This document shows, piece by piece, positions 35,409 to 45,968 of a DNA stretch of 64,000 nucleotides. Within the stretch, counting starts at the first letter, position 1. Every line of letters begins with the position of its first letter. The position numbers were made by a program, and so were the translations under genes. The DNA comes from Bacteroides sp. (GTDB lineage Bacteria; Bacteroidota; Bacteroidia; Bacteroidales; Bacteroidaceae), in the NCBI GenBank assembly GCA_020861095.1, contig JAJBTC010000208.1, positions 1-64,000 of the forward strand. The letters are read 5' to 3'. Under the pieces are notes generated by a model. The model had not been told where the DNA came from. It was given only the letters and a program-made list of their open reading frames with translations, and ran no database searches.

Positions 35409-37445
35409 TTATTTTTCAGTAACAGTCAAAACAGCATTATGTATTCCATTAGAAACATCCAGTGTAAATACATAGGGTTTATAAGAAGTCAAAGTCTTTT
35501 CTTCTATAATTCCCAGATTACCATCACCACGTCCATTTATATGATCACCTAATCCGATGAAAACGATATCACTATCAGTAGTCAGGTCACTACCGGTAAA
35601 TTCCTGGTTGTTACCCCAGCCTTTCTGATAATAAAATTTAAAGTTGATACTATGAGCCATGATATTTTCTCCTGGTACTAATGTAATCTGATATTTCTTC
35701 GGAGAATGTTGTGCCATACACAAACCTCTTTCCGGTCCCCAATCTATAGCATTATCCATAGATGGTTTACCAATTTCCTCATCTCCAATAATCCAGATAG
35801 CTCCTGTACCATCCGATTGCAATGTAGCCAATTCATCACCATCCATGGCTTCAACCCTAAAGTAATTCCAGACAGTATTAGCTGTCACTCTGTATGTACC
35901 ATCCAGCGGTAAGAAGGTCAGCTTGCCATCAGAGCCTTTTGTAAAGAAGTCCGGATCAATCCACCAACTATCAAAATCAGTATTACCTTCTACGGAAATT
36001 ACCTGTCCCTGGGTAAATTCTTTCTCTATTTTATAGTTGTCCGCATCTACAGCTTCCATTTTATCACCGTCGAAATAGGCTTCCAAAGCTGGTAATTCTA
36101 CTTCACCGGTCTTAGTTACAGTCAATACTGCACTATTGATTCCATTCGTAACATCCACCTGGATCACGTATATACCTCCCAGATCAAAGGATTCATCTTC
36201 TGCCAATACGATATTACCACTGTCTATATCATTCCCTTTCTCATCATCCGTTTTGTTACCAATCACAATATTGGTGTTTGGTGTAGTCAGTCGGGTATGA
36301 CCAAATTCGTCTCCCCACCCTTTCTGGTCAAAGAACTTGAAGTTGATACTGGTAGCATGTATGGACTGTCCGCCTACGACCGTTGTCTGATAAATACCCT
36401 CAGATACTTCTGCCATACACAGTCCTTTTTCCGTAGTCCATCCTACTGCGTTGGTGCTTGCGGAAGGTTTACCTATACCTTCTCCGATGATCCAGATTGC
36501 TCCGCTACCATCCGCCTGCAACGTAGCGAAGTTGTCACCATTCATTCTGTCTACAAGGATATATTCATGTTTCAGATTGGCAGTGATACGATAGTCACCT
36601 TTCAGAGGTAAAAACTTCAGCGTAGTTTCATTTACCTTTTCAAAGAAGTCGACATCCAGCCACCAGGAATCAAAGCCGACAAATCCTTCAAATTCCAGTT
36701 CATCCCCCGGCGATAAGCTCAGATCCATCTGATAATTATCATCATCCACTCTTTCCATTTCCACGCCATTGAGCATATATTTCGCAAACGGAGAGGCTTC
36801 GTAAGAAAGTGTATTGAAAGAGATGGTATAGGTACTGGTAACCCCGGAGAAAGTAATATAATCTGTAATTCCCTCCACGATCTTTCCATTCTCCAGACCG
36901 AAAACCAGTTCATTGCCATGTTCCGAAGTAGGGGATGTCCGGATATACGCCTTTTGTTTGAGCTCAAATTTATCTGTTACCGCGTATTGGTACTTCTCTA
37001 TACGATCCATCCGGTATTCCTCCCCTTCTTCCGTGACCAGAGTCAGATAGGAAAAATCGGGACGGGATACATTCAGATCATATTCTTTTTCTGTGACGGT
37101 AAAGTTTATATTCTGCAATACCAGTTTCAGCACCGCAGTTCCATCCGCTATATCCGGATAATAGGGAATAAAGATCTTTCCGCTGTATTCACCGTCTGTT
37201 TGGGTACGGATCACGGTTTCCGAAACCAGATCTTCCGTGAAATAGAGCTGTGCTTTCAGTGTAGAAAGAGGTACATCCGAATCGGACACACTCACTGTAA
37301 AAGAGAGGCTATCCCCGTACATCGCACTGCCGAATTCGGTCCTGGGATTCATCTGTGGATTACCCTTTGCCAGATCATCGTCGTTACAGGCATACAAAGC
37401 AAATATACCTGCCAGACCAAAAAGTAATTTCTTATATAATTTCAT
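35409..37445 (-). CDS. Surface glycan-binding protein with duplicated C-terminal module
   Basis: A 678-residue lipoprotein (ALYACNDDD, C20, acidic surface-export signal). Residues about 25-220 are Ig/beta-type. Residues about 222-445 and 446-678 are two copies of one module: each has an FDSWWxDxDFF motif, TFLPLxGxYRxTAN, ATLQxDGxGAIWIIGxxxIGKPS, and INFKFxxQKGWG, ending in AVLTVT. The aromatic-rich repeats are typical of SusE/SusF-like glycan-binding modules (DUF5121/DUF5125-type names are tentative). Its position after GH30 in a susCD operon supports a role as the cell-surface glycan-binding protein of PUL2. Confidence 0.8.
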   Translation of the reverse strand: MKLYKKLLFGLAGIFALYACNDDDLAKGNPQMNPRTEFGSAMYGDSLSFTVSVSDSDVPLSTLKAQLYFTEDLVSETVIRTQTDGEYSGKIFIPYYPDIADGTAVLKLVLQNINFTVTEKEYDLNVSRPDFSYLTLVTEEGEEYRMDRIEKYQYAVTDKFELKQKAYIRTSPTSEHGNELVFGLENGKIVEGITDYITFSGVTSTYTISFNTLSYEASPFAKYMLNGVEMERVDDDNYQMDLSLSPGDELEFEGFVGFDSWWLDVDFFEKVNETTLKFLPLKGDYRITANLKHEYILVDRMNGDNFATLQADGSGAIWIIGEGIGKPSASTNAVGWTTEKGLCMAEVSEGIYQTTVVGGQSIHATSINFKFFDQKGWGDEFGHTRLTTPNTNIVIGNKTDDEKGNDIDSGNIVLAEDESFDLGGIYVIQVDVTNGINSAVLTVTKTGEVELPALEAYFDGDKMEAVDADNYKIEKEFTQGQVISVEGNTDFDSWWIDPDFFTKGSDGKLTFLPLDGTYRVTANTVWNYFRVEAMDGDELATLQSDGTGAIWIIGDEEIGKPSMDNAIDWGPERGLCMAQHSPKKYQITLVPGENIMAHSINFKFYYQKGWGNNQEFTGSDLTTDSDIVFIGLGDHINGRGDGNLGIIEEKTLTSYKPYVFTLDVSNGIHNAVLTVTEK

Positions 37446-37546
37446 ACGTGGTTTTTTTAATCGTTTACTGCAATGATCGCAGGGAAACAGGACTTTTGCC
37501 CTATATCCGGTCAGAAAGATCCCTTCCCTGCGAACATATACCTGTA

Positions 37547-39043
37547 TTATTTACCCCAACGGAACGAAGCAACGGAACTGACAGGCACTTCATATACAAA
37601 ATGGCGTTGTCCATCGCTGATGGTGATCTGCTGATGATCTCCACTCTCGTTCAGTACCACCACTGCATAGGAACCATCTGTATTCCTGAAAGCGGCATAC
37701 GTCACCCCTTCTACATCGTATCCACCCGCACCGATACGTACGGCATCCGGTTTTACGACTGCGGAAAGATGTCCGACAATGTAGTAGTGAGAATTGCGAC
37801 GCATCGTTCTATAGTCTGCTTTATCAATATCTACCGCACCGTAACAGGTCTGGCATCCGCCGTCGCGGTTGGGACCTCTTTCGCTATCCAGCATCAGGTT
37901 CCATACGATGACACCGCGGCACCAGTTGTTGACCGTACCCAGTGCAACCTCCCGCATGTCTTCGATCAGGCGGGTGTTCAGGTTACGACCATCGTTCCAG
38001 GTACCGATAGAAGTCTCGGTAAACACCAGTTCTTTATCCGGACGCAACTCGTGTATCTTGTTCAACTCACTGCGATGACCGCCGTAGTTGTGGTAAGCTG
38101 TTCCCGCGAAATACTGAGCAGCCTCTTCATCCGCGAAAAGTTTGATCGGATAATTCTTCTGATCGTCCATATCGTCGTAGTTATAGTTGTGGTCAAACGC
38201 ATAGATCTTGGTAGACAGACCTGCTGACTTCATTTTGGGTCCCAACGCATCCCTTACGAACTCCTGTTGTTCATCCCAGTACATCAGCAGGGAAGCCGAA
38301 TTGCCCGGATTCAGCGGTTCGTTCTGCGGAGTGATCGAGTAGATAGAGATCCCTTCGTTCTGGAACGCCTGGATCCACTTCACAAAATAAGTAGCATAGT
38401 CATCGTAATAAGCCGGGTTCAGATGTCCGTCGGTCCAGGAATCAAAGGGGTTCAGATCTGTCAGGTTGTCTACCTTCATCCATTTCGGACAGGTCCAGGG
38501 TGAACCCATGATGCGGATCTCCGGATTGATGGCCAGGATCTCTTTGAGAACAGGGATCACATACTCCTTCTCTTCACTCTGCAAAGCGAAATTCTCAATA
38601 CCCTCTTCGTCACAACAGGTATACTCACTCAGGGAGAAGTCGGAACACCCGATAGCGATACGGATGTAGCTGTATCCCAGACCGGTCTCGTGCGAGAAGG
38701 TTTCCCGCAGGAAGCGGGTACGATCTTCCTGGGACATCTGCATCAGGTTGTAACACGTGGAACCGGTCACAGCAGCACCAAAACCGTCCATGGTCTGGTA
38801 TTCCGTACCCGGGTCCAGCGTAATACAATTCGGAGAGAGATTGTCCCGTGTGTTATAAGAAACTCCTGTCCGGAGCAGGTCCTGTATCCGGTTATTGGTA
38901 GTTACCAATACCTTTACATCCCCCTCTATCGTTTCCCAGCTTTCCCATTCCTGTACAGGACTTTCTCCCGGAGAATCATTGCCACAGGCTACTGATACAA
39001 AAGCCCACGCGGTCATTGCGAAAAATATATTTCTGATATTCAT
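37547..39043 (-). CDS. Glycoside hydrolase family 30 lipoprotein
   Basis: A 498-residue lipoprotein (VSVACGNDS, C20). The GH30 barrel begins with YQTMDGFGAAVTGS, has acid/base E242 in ITPQNEP and nucleophile E343 in VFTETSIGTW, and closes with the side beta-sandwich that starts in N-terminal strands and ends SVASFRWGK. The overall look is of GH30 subfamily 3-like beta-1,6-glucanases, but a beta-glucosidase is not excluded. It lies between susD3 and the binding protein in one minus-strand operon, so it is probably the surface endo-enzyme of PUL2. Confidence 0.88.
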   Translation of the reverse strand: MNIRNIFFAMTAWAFVSVACGNDSPGESPVQEWESWETIEGDVKVLVTTNNRIQDLLRTGVSYNTRDNLSPNCITLDPGTEYQTMDGFGAAVTGSTCYNLMQMSQEDRTRFLRETFSHETGLGYSYIRIAIGCSDFSLSEYTCCDEEGIENFALQSEEKEYVIPVLKEILAINPEIRIMGSPWTCPKWMKVDNLTDLNPFDSWTDGHLNPAYYDDYATYFVKWIQAFQNEGISIYSITPQNEPLNPGNSASLLMYWDEQQEFVRDALGPKMKSAGLSTKIYAFDHNYNYDDMDDQKNYPIKLFADEEAAQYFAGTAYHNYGGHRSELNKIHELRPDKELVFTETSIGTWNDGRNLNTRLIEDMREVALGTVNNWCRGVIVWNLMLDSERGPNRDGGCQTCYGAVDIDKADYRTMRRNSHYYIVGHLSAVVKPDAVRIGAGGYDVEGVTYAAFRNTDGSYAVVVLNESGDHQQITISDGQRHFVYEVPVSSVASFRWGK

Positions 39044-39084
39044 ACGATGTGTAGTTTTTAAATACGAATAAATAATAGGTTTGA

Positions 39085-40602
39085 TTAATATCCCGGATTC
39101 TGAACGATCTTATCGTTTTCGTCCAGTATCAACTGCGGGATAGGCAGACGATAAGAATATTCCGTATAAGGATTTACCAGCGGCAGACGACCGCTGTCTC
39201 TTCTATTGAGGTCGTTCATCACCTCTTCTACCAGGTTGTGACGACACAGGTCGAACCAGCGCTCTCCTTCGAAAGCAAGTTCCAGACGACGCTCTTTCAA
39301 TACCGCCTCTAGCATGCTCTCTCTGGAAGCAGAAGCCGAAGAGGACAGATTGCCCAACCCCACCCGGTTGCGCACCTGATTGACAATAGCGGCGGCGGCG
39401 GCCAGATCCGGAGACTCTTTGAGTACCAGGGCTTCGGCTTTGAGAAGCAGAATATCCGCCATACGGAGCTTAATGATGGAGTTTACTCCCGAACGACATT
39501 TATAGACAAACGGATAATTATTGGAAGGATAATAGTTGCTCCAGCCACAATCGTAATATACGATCGATTCGTTTTTACGGATCTCATCTCCTTCATTATC
39601 AAACGCACGGATCAGATCGCGGGAAGGCGTTACCCATTTGGCCCAGCTAAACTGATAGTCCCAGTTGAGGATGTCCCGTCCGTACATCCAGGCCACCCAG
39701 TTCCCACTTCCGGAAGTATATTGCAGTTCCAGTATAGACTCTACGGTATTCCGCATCTTGGCATCCGTACCTAAGGCATTCATACCAAACAGGTCGTCGT
39801 AATGATCTGCCAGCCGGAATCCTTCGGCAGTCAGTTCATCGGCATATTGGATCACCTTGCTGTAATCCCGCAAAGGTTTTTCGGCATAGAGTTTGGCCAG
39901 TACGGCACGCGCTACCGATTTGCTCAGACGGGTCTTGTTGCCATTGTTATCCGGCGCGTATTCCAGGGCTTCCAGCAGATCTTGCTCCGCCTGTTCGTAA
40001 GCCTCCAGCTCCGTATTCTGCTCAGGGAAATACTGCGGGTATACCTCTTCGATATTTTCCGCAGTAATGTCTCCGGCCACTCCGGTAACCACAGGAATAT
40101 CTCCCCAGATACGTGCCATGGTAAACAGGATCAACCCCCGGTAGATTTTGGCTTCCGCTTTCCATTGTTCACGTTCGGTCTTAGAGAACGTAGCATCCGG
40201 TACATCATCAATGTAACAAATGATGCGGTTGGCGGTAGCAATATCTGTCAGATAACGATTCCAATCACGTTCTATTATTTCATTACCACCATCTATGGTG
40301 TTATTTTCAAAAGGAACAACTTGCGCTCCCGTAGTCCCTCCATAGGCGTTGTCCGAATGGGTATCTCCCAGAAGAGCTACATCTAGGCACCAGTGTCCCT
40401 GGTTGTCTCTCATCCGGTTGTACATACTCAGATATTGAGAATACATTTCCGCCCGGTTTTTAAAGGGGATCTCATCTCCGGACTCATCCGTACCTCCGAC
40501 AGTTACATCGGAATATTCACTTACCGGATCATAGTCGAGCGAACAGGCACTCAGGAGCACCACACATGCCGAAAGTATTCCGGTGATATATTTTATCTTC
40601 AT
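39085..40602 (-). CDS. SusD/RagB-family glycan-binding lipoprotein (PUL2)
   Basis: A 505-residue lipoprotein (VVLLSACSLDYDP, C20). It has SusD-type N-terminal and TPR segments and a C-terminal LKERRLELAFEGERWFDLCRHN motif. The frame also contains an ATG at 40620 directly after the susC3 stop, but the ATG at 40602 is preceded by AGGAGG with seven bases of spacing and is the better start. It partners with SusC3 upstream and is followed by GH30. Confidence 0.92.
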   Translation of the reverse strand: MKIKYITGILSACVVLLSACSLDYDPVSEYSDVTVGGTDESGDEIPFKNRAEMYSQYLSMYNRMRDNQGHWCLDVALLGDTHSDNAYGGTTGAQVVPFENNTIDGGNEIIERDWNRYLTDIATANRIICYIDDVPDATFSKTEREQWKAEAKIYRGLILFTMARIWGDIPVVTGVAGDITAENIEEVYPQYFPEQNTELEAYEQAEQDLLEALEYAPDNNGNKTRLSKSVARAVLAKLYAEKPLRDYSKVIQYADELTAEGFRLADHYDDLFGMNALGTDAKMRNTVESILELQYTSGSGNWVAWMYGRDILNWDYQFSWAKWVTPSRDLIRAFDNEGDEIRKNESIVYYDCGWSNYYPSNNYPFVYKCRSGVNSIIKLRMADILLLKAEALVLKESPDLAAAAAIVNQVRNRVGLGNLSSSASASRESMLEAVLKERRLELAFEGERWFDLCRHNLVEEVMNDLNRRDSGRLPLVNPYTEYSYRLPIPQLILDENDKIVQNPGY

Positions 40603-40620
40603 AGATTTTCCTCCTGTCAA

Positions 40621-43614
40621 TTAAAATTCAACATTGATACCAAATACAAACGATTTACTGTGCGGATAGGTACCCCAGTCGATTCCCTGTACAGCACCGT
40701 TGTTTCCCCACTGGTTCACTTCCGGGTCCATACCGGAGTAGTTGGTCCAGGTAAGCAGGTTGGTAGCCGTGAAATAGGGTTGCAGGCGACTGATGCCCCA
40801 CTTCTTCAGCAATTGTCCTCGTACGTTATAGGAAAGAGAAATATCCTTCACACGCAGATAGCTACCGTCTTCGATGAAATAGGTCGAATTCTTCATATCA
40901 AAATTGGCCTTAGGCACATCGGTGATCTGTCCGGGTATCTGCCAACGCTTCAGTACGCGGATAGATTGGTTCTTTCCATCGTACATACCCTCTGTCTCCA
41001 TACGGGAAGCATTGAAAATATCGTTTCCATACGATCCCTGCAAGAGAACGTTCAGCGTAAATCCTTTCCAGCTGAATGTATTGGTCAGCCCGAACGTAAA
41101 ATCCGGATTGGGATCTCCGATATACGTACGGTCACTGGTAGAGATGATGCCATCGTCATTCAGGTCCCGGTACATCAACTCACCGGTTTCCGGGTTCACT
41201 CCGTCACTGATATATCCATAGAACCCTCCCAGCGGACGACCCACCATGTTGCGCACCGCATATTCTCCTACATTTTCACTGGTTTTCGCATCGTAATATA
41301 CCTGCTTCAATGCCAGCTTGGTGAGTTTATTGCGGTTGAAAGAGATATTAAAGTCGGTGGTCCATTCGAATTTACCGGTCATATTCAGTGAATTGATCGT
41401 AAGTTCAAAACCCTTATTCACCATTTCACCTTCGTTTCTGGTGATCTCATTCGCTACCGCCGCACCCGCGGGCAGACTCACCTTCATCAGCATATTGGTC
41501 GTCTTTTTGTAGTAATAATCCATATAGATATTCAATCTGCTGTTGAGAAGAGAAAAGTCCAGTCCGATATTACTCTGGGTAGTGGTTTCCCACTTCAGGT
41601 CTTTGGTACGCAGATTGGCTACACTGATGGTAGGTACAGGGTTTTTATTCACGTTTTCGTCCTCATCATCAAAATCGAACCACTGGATACGCTGGATGTT
41701 GTATCTCTGCAGGTACGCATAATCACCCAACCCCGATTGGTTTCCGGTCTGTCCCCAGCCTCCACGCAATTTCAGGTCGTTGATCCAGGTAACATCTTCC
41801 ATAAAGGCTTCGGAAGAGATACGCCATGCGGCAGATACGGAAGGAAAATATCCCCACCGGTGATCCGGATGCAGTTTGGAAGATCCGTCGGCACGCATAT
41901 TGGCAGTCACCATGTATTTGCTGTCGTAGTTGTAGGCCACACGTCCGAAGTAAGACATAATAGCCCATTCCGACGCAGTGGTATTTGTATCAGTCCAGGA
42001 AATTTTATTGGCGGCATTCAATGTTTTGATGTCATCGCTCAGGAAGTGTGAACCTGATATATAACTTTGCGACCAACCGGAGCGGGTATAAGAAGATCCG
42101 GCCATCGCTTCTATACTATGTTTACCCCTGCTTTTAGTGTAAGTCAACACATTGTCCAGAACAATGACAGAACTCAGCGATCGTCTGTCTGATGCTGTCC
42201 CATAGGTATCACGTCCGTAACTGGTCTTCACCGGATCGAGAAAATTGGTATCGTGTTGCGCGTCCCGGTCTAAGGTGAACGTAGAGTTGAGTTTCAAGTC
42301 TTTGAAAAAATCGATCTGCATCTTCCCTGTAGCTAACAAACGATTGGCCTTGTTCTTATTATTCTCACTGCGAGCCATATTCTCCAGGGGATGAGTGACA
42401 TTTACTCCGTAGAAATTGTTGTAGTACTGATCCGGATTATCCACATCCCAGACAGGAGCATACGTGGGAGTATTGATCACCGACAGGATTACACCTGCGC
42501 GGTTGGCCCCTGTTCCGGAAATAATACCGTTGCTGGCATAATCGGAATAAGCCACATTGGCACCTACATTCAGCCAGGGACGGATCTGGTTGTCGATATT
42601 CACACGGAAGTTGTAGCGTTTGTAGAAAGCGACCTTGATGACTCCGTCTTCTCCTGTATACCCTCCGGAGATGAAATATTTCATTTTATCATTTCCATTG
42701 GATACAGAGGCCTGATAGTTCTGGGTAACCCCTGTACGGTATGTCTCTTTGAACCAGTCGGTCTGGTCCGTGAGTCCGTCAGGCAATTTCACCAGTCCGA
42801 TCTCATCCATCAGGTCTTTGTACTGGGCTGCATTCAGCGACTTGATCTTATTGGCCACTTTGGTAACCCCTGCATGCGCGTTGAAAGTCACTTTAGCAAT
42901 GCCGGCAGCCCCCTGCTTGGTCGTGATCATAATGACCCCGTTGGCAGCACGCGAACCATAGATAGCTGCTGACGAGGCATCTTTCAGGATCTGCATACTT
43001 TCAATGTCATTGGCAGCAAGGAATTTGATATCCGTCATAGGTACTCCGTCCACCACATAAAGCGGATCATTGCTACCGTTTACAGAAGTGGTACCACGTA
43101 CACGGATAGACAATCCTGCGCCGGGTTCTCCATTGGGCTGTACGACCGAAATACCCGCCGCTTTCCCCTGAATGGCCTGAGCAGCCGATACAATGGGACG
43201 CTGGTCCAGGTCCTTGGTGGAAACGCTGGAAATCGCGGTTGTCACGTCTTTCCGCTTGACCGAACCGTAACCGATCACTACGACTTCATCCAGCAATTCA
43301 CTGTCTTCCTGCAGGACGATCTTCATGGTAGGTGTAGCCCTGACCTCCTGAGTCACAAACCCCACATAGGATATGACCAGGGTAGCTCCTTCACTCACCT
43401 GAATGGTGAAATTCCCATCAAAATCTGTGATCAATCCATTCGTTGTGCCTTTTTCCAGGACACTGGCTCCGATGACACTGTCTCCATACGGATCGGACAC
43501 CGTTCCATGGACCGTGAGGGTTTGTGCGAACGCACTCCATGAAATACATGCGACAAGTAAAGTCAGGAGAATCTTCCGATTCCCGAATAGGAACTTTTTC
43601 CTGTTCTTCTTCAT
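40621..43614 (-). CDS. SusC/RagA-family TonB-dependent receptor (PUL2)
   Basis: A 997-residue outer-membrane transporter. It has a signal peptide (about 1-30, ending in SAFAQ), a regulatory-like domain (GDSVIGASVLEKGTTNG, GNFTIQV), a VVVIGYGSVKRKD segment ahead of the plug, a plug with DIESMQILKDASSAAIYG and GVIMITTKQG, and a barrel ending in SFVFGINVEF. It is first in the PUL2 operon and probably imports beta-glucan oligosaccharides. Its promoter region has a -7 box and two palindromes. The DUF6377 regulator gene lies 600 bases upstream on the same strand. Confidence 0.93.
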   Translation of the reverse strand: MKKNRKKFLFGNRKILLTLLVACISWSAFAQTLTVHGTVSDPYGDSVIGASVLEKGTTNGLITDFDGNFTIQVSEGATLVISYVGFVTQEVRATPTMKIVLQEDSELLDEVVVIGYGSVKRKDVTTAISSVSTKDLDQRPIVSAAQAIQGKAAGISVVQPNGEPGAGLSIRVRGTTSVNGSNDPLYVVDGVPMTDIKFLAANDIESMQILKDASSAAIYGSRAANGVIMITTKQGAAGIAKVTFNAHAGVTKVANKIKSLNAAQYKDLMDEIGLVKLPDGLTDQTDWFKETYRTGVTQNYQASVSNGNDKMKYFISGGYTGEDGVIKVAFYKRYNFRVNIDNQIRPWLNVGANVAYSDYASNGIISGTGANRAGVILSVINTPTYAPVWDVDNPDQYYNNFYGVNVTHPLENMARSENNKNKANRLLATGKMQIDFFKDLKLNSTFTLDRDAQHDTNFLDPVKTSYGRDTYGTASDRRSLSSVIVLDNVLTYTKSRGKHSIEAMAGSSYTRSGWSQSYISGSHFLSDDIKTLNAANKISWTDTNTTASEWAIMSYFGRVAYNYDSKYMVTANMRADGSSKLHPDHRWGYFPSVSAAWRISSEAFMEDVTWINDLKLRGGWGQTGNQSGLGDYAYLQRYNIQRIQWFDFDDEDENVNKNPVPTISVANLRTKDLKWETTTQSNIGLDFSLLNSRLNIYMDYYYKKTTNMLMKVSLPAGAAVANEITRNEGEMVNKGFELTINSLNMTGKFEWTTDFNISFNRNKLTKLALKQVYYDAKTSENVGEYAVRNMVGRPLGGFYGYISDGVNPETGELMYRDLNDDGIISTSDRTYIGDPNPDFTFGLTNTFSWKGFTLNVLLQGSYGNDIFNASRMETEGMYDGKNQSIRVLKRWQIPGQITDVPKANFDMKNSTYFIEDGSYLRVKDISLSYNVRGQLLKKWGISRLQPYFTATNLLTWTNYSGMDPEVNQWGNNGAVQGIDWGTYPHSKSFVFGINVEF

Positions 43615-43665
43615 ACGTATTAATTTAAAAGTTAATTTAGATACAACAGGCTATCCGGTATTCAA

Positions 43666-43693
43666 ATGTATCGGATACATCCATTACCGGTAA
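43666..43693. promoter_or_regulatory. Two palindromes in the susC3 leader
   Basis: ATGTATCGGATACAT (15 bases, perfect around one central G) and TTACCGGTAA (10 bases) sit between the -7 box and the susC3 ATG. They could be an operator or an RNA element of the leader. Confidence 0.4.
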
Positions 43694-43701
43694 GCGTGTG
43701 T

Positions 43702-43709
43702 CAAAAGTA
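43702..43709 (-). promoter_or_regulatory. -7 box of susC3 promoter
   Basis: TACTTTTG on the minus strand fits TAnnTTTG, implying a leader of about 80 bases. Confidence 0.5.
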
Positions 43710-44214
43710 TAGATTAAGGCAAGCTCTCTGACTTCAAGGGGGAATTTGGTGGAAGCATACAAAGGTTAAAAACCTAATAATTAACTTAGTAAATTAAGAA
43801 ATCTATATTAAAAAAGTGGAAGATTTATAAGGAAGAACAACAACCAAACAGGTAGCTGTAAGTGGTAAATGGAAACCATACGTCTCAATAAACAGCTTAT
43901 ACAAAGACACATTGAATGAGTAACATGAATGAAAAGAAGGAAGTATATAGTTGATAAAAAGTGAACTTAGGATACTGTCTTAAGAACAGATCTCCGGATT
44001 CTTACACGATATTTACCCAACCGATCCTTTATCTCTTTGTGGTATATAGATTATTTAAAGGATCCTGTCAGAAAAGTCATTTTTTACCCTTCGGAATGTT
44101 GCCCGCAGGAAAGGATCTCTCCTGACTGATCCATCTAAAAACAGTTTGTAAGTATCTATCCGAAGAAAAAGGCCTGCGGTATTTTCTGAAAACAACTCTC
44201 CGCCGGATGAAAAG

Positions 44215-45862
44215 CTATCGGATCTGCTTCACCCGATCTTCGAACTCATCCCGGGAACCGGCTGCTTTGTTTTTGACCTTAGCACGGTAGTTATAGATCG
44301 TATTCACCGAATAGCGCAGGAATTCCGCGATCTGGGAGCTGTCTTCAATACCTAACCGGATCAGTGCAAATATGCGAAGTTCGGTATTCAGCAGTTCTCC
44401 TTTCTTAAGTTGTATCTCTTCACCGGGCTGTAACAATCCGTTGAATTCACGGACAAAATCCGGGAACAGGTGCAGGAAAGCAGTATCAAAATTGGTATAC
44501 AGTTCTTCCAGTTCGCTATCCAGCGATTCGGGAGAACGTGTGATGCGTACCAGTTCAGCCGTCTGCCCCCCCGGTGATCTTCTTATGTACCATACGCCGA
44601 TAGGCATCCAATTTATCTATATACGTCGAACAGAGTTTGATGAACCGGGCAATGTATTCCTCTTTGATCTGGTTCGATTCGGAAAGATCTTCATTGGTGG
44701 TCTGGAGACAGACATTCACTTGCAGCAGTTCTTCATTGAGAGCTTTCAGTTGACTATTGGCTGTTTGCAGATGATTACGTGCCCATGCCAGGCGCTGCAT
44801 CTGTCTGTAAATATAGAGCATCGCAGCGATCAACAAGAGAGACAGAGCGCTAATCAGGATCAAATAAGACTGCAAGGTACGATTCTGACGTTCGCTCATG
44901 GCCTGATAGGTAAGGTCTATCAGGGAAAGAATACCGGCACTCTGCAGGCTACGCAGTTTGGCGTTATAAAAATGGGTCTCGCTCCACGAAAAGCGGATAT
45001 AGCGATAGGCACGCTCCAGATCGCCCTCTTCATAGAGTATCATGGCGAGCGTCCACAACGAAGCATGATCTTTGGTAGAGGAACGGATATCGGAAATGGC
45101 CGAAAGGGTCAGGTAATATTTTTGTCCTTCGGTATCCCCCGCTGCTTTACAGATGAGAGAACGTTGAAACGCCACCAACGCATAGGCCGGTGTATCCGGG
45201 ACCACTTCTTTCATATGTTCGTCATTGATCTCCCAGGCTTTCTCCATCGGACCATGGTCACGATAAACGGTCTCCGTGATCTCCATACGTAGCGGATGTT
45301 TCTGGGGAAGGATCCTGAAAAGAGTGTCTTTATACCGATCGGATACCTGACGATACCGGACCGCACTGGCCGGATCCTGGGTATAAGAAGAGAGTTCGCC
45401 GTAGACATGATCATAAGCCGCCAGGTAATCCGGGTACAGATCAGACGACAGGCCCACCCGATCTATATTTCCCAGCATATCCACGGCCTCTTTATACATG
45501 CCGCAGGACCCCAACAGGTAAGCCAGCCGGATCTTACTCTCCTCCAGCAGACGGGATTCGCTCAACTCTGTAGAGGCAAGTTCTATGTTGGCATGCAGAT
45601 AGTAAATGGCAGAATCACACAGGTAAGAGTAATATTCCTCTACAAGCAGGGAGTGCAGCCCATATTTCTCGGGAGCCGTCAGTTGCTCATTCCCTAACCG
45701 GCTTCTGATGCCCCGGATACGGTCTTCTTTCCCGCGGTTGTATTGAGTATACTCTTCCATAGTCCGGTCCAAGATACGATACAAAGAATCCAGATCGCCC
45801 GCTATGGAAACAACAGGGATAAAAAAACACAGTAATAGAAACAGGTTACTCTTTATATACAT
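44215..45862 (-). pseudogene. DUF6377-type membrane regulator of PUL2, frameshifted at a G7 run
   Basis: The first frame (45862 to 44555) has a signal peptide, a TPR-like sensor region (about 25-320), a transmembrane helix (LILISALSLLLIAAMLYIY), a coiled coil and the start of the DUF6377 domain ([18 protein letters not shown]). It hits a stop right after KKITGGADG. The second frame (from about 44570 to 44215) continues the same domain and ends in an HTH-like segment ([19 protein letters not shown]). Removing one G from the G7 run at 44566-44572 joins them into 548 residues, the normal family length. Such proteins regulate adjacent susCD loci. As read, the product would lack its DNA-binding end. 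It may be a pseudogene, phase-variable or a sequencing error. Confidence 0.82.
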
Positions 45863-45908
45863 TCGGTTTGTCAGGCTATATACGTGCACTTATTCAGGTT
45901 CGTTACCA

Positions 45909-45916
45909 CAAAGATA
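45909..45916 (-). promoter_or_regulatory. -7 box of the DUF6377 regulator gene
   Basis: TATCTTTG on the minus strand. It stands back-to-back with the plus-strand TATCTTTG at 45930-45937. Confidence 0.55.
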
Positions 45917-45929
45917 TAAAGAAAAAAGT

Positions 45930-45937
45930 TATCTTTG
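45930..45937 (+). promoter_or_regulatory. -7 box of the DUF5009 gene
   Basis: TATCTTTG, 31 bases before the ATG at 45969. Confidence 0.6.
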
Positions 45938-45968
45938 CCGGTATAACCCCCAAATAACTTAACACACC

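Larger units (their letters stand above)
43615..44214. other. PUL2 promoter region, 600 bases
   Basis: No gene is visible. The SusC3 -7 box is at 43702-43709. Perfect palindromes lie at 43666-43680 (ATGTATCGGATACAT) and 43684-43693 (TTACCGGTAA). The remainder (43720-44200) is AT-rich with nothing recognisable. Confidence 0.6.
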
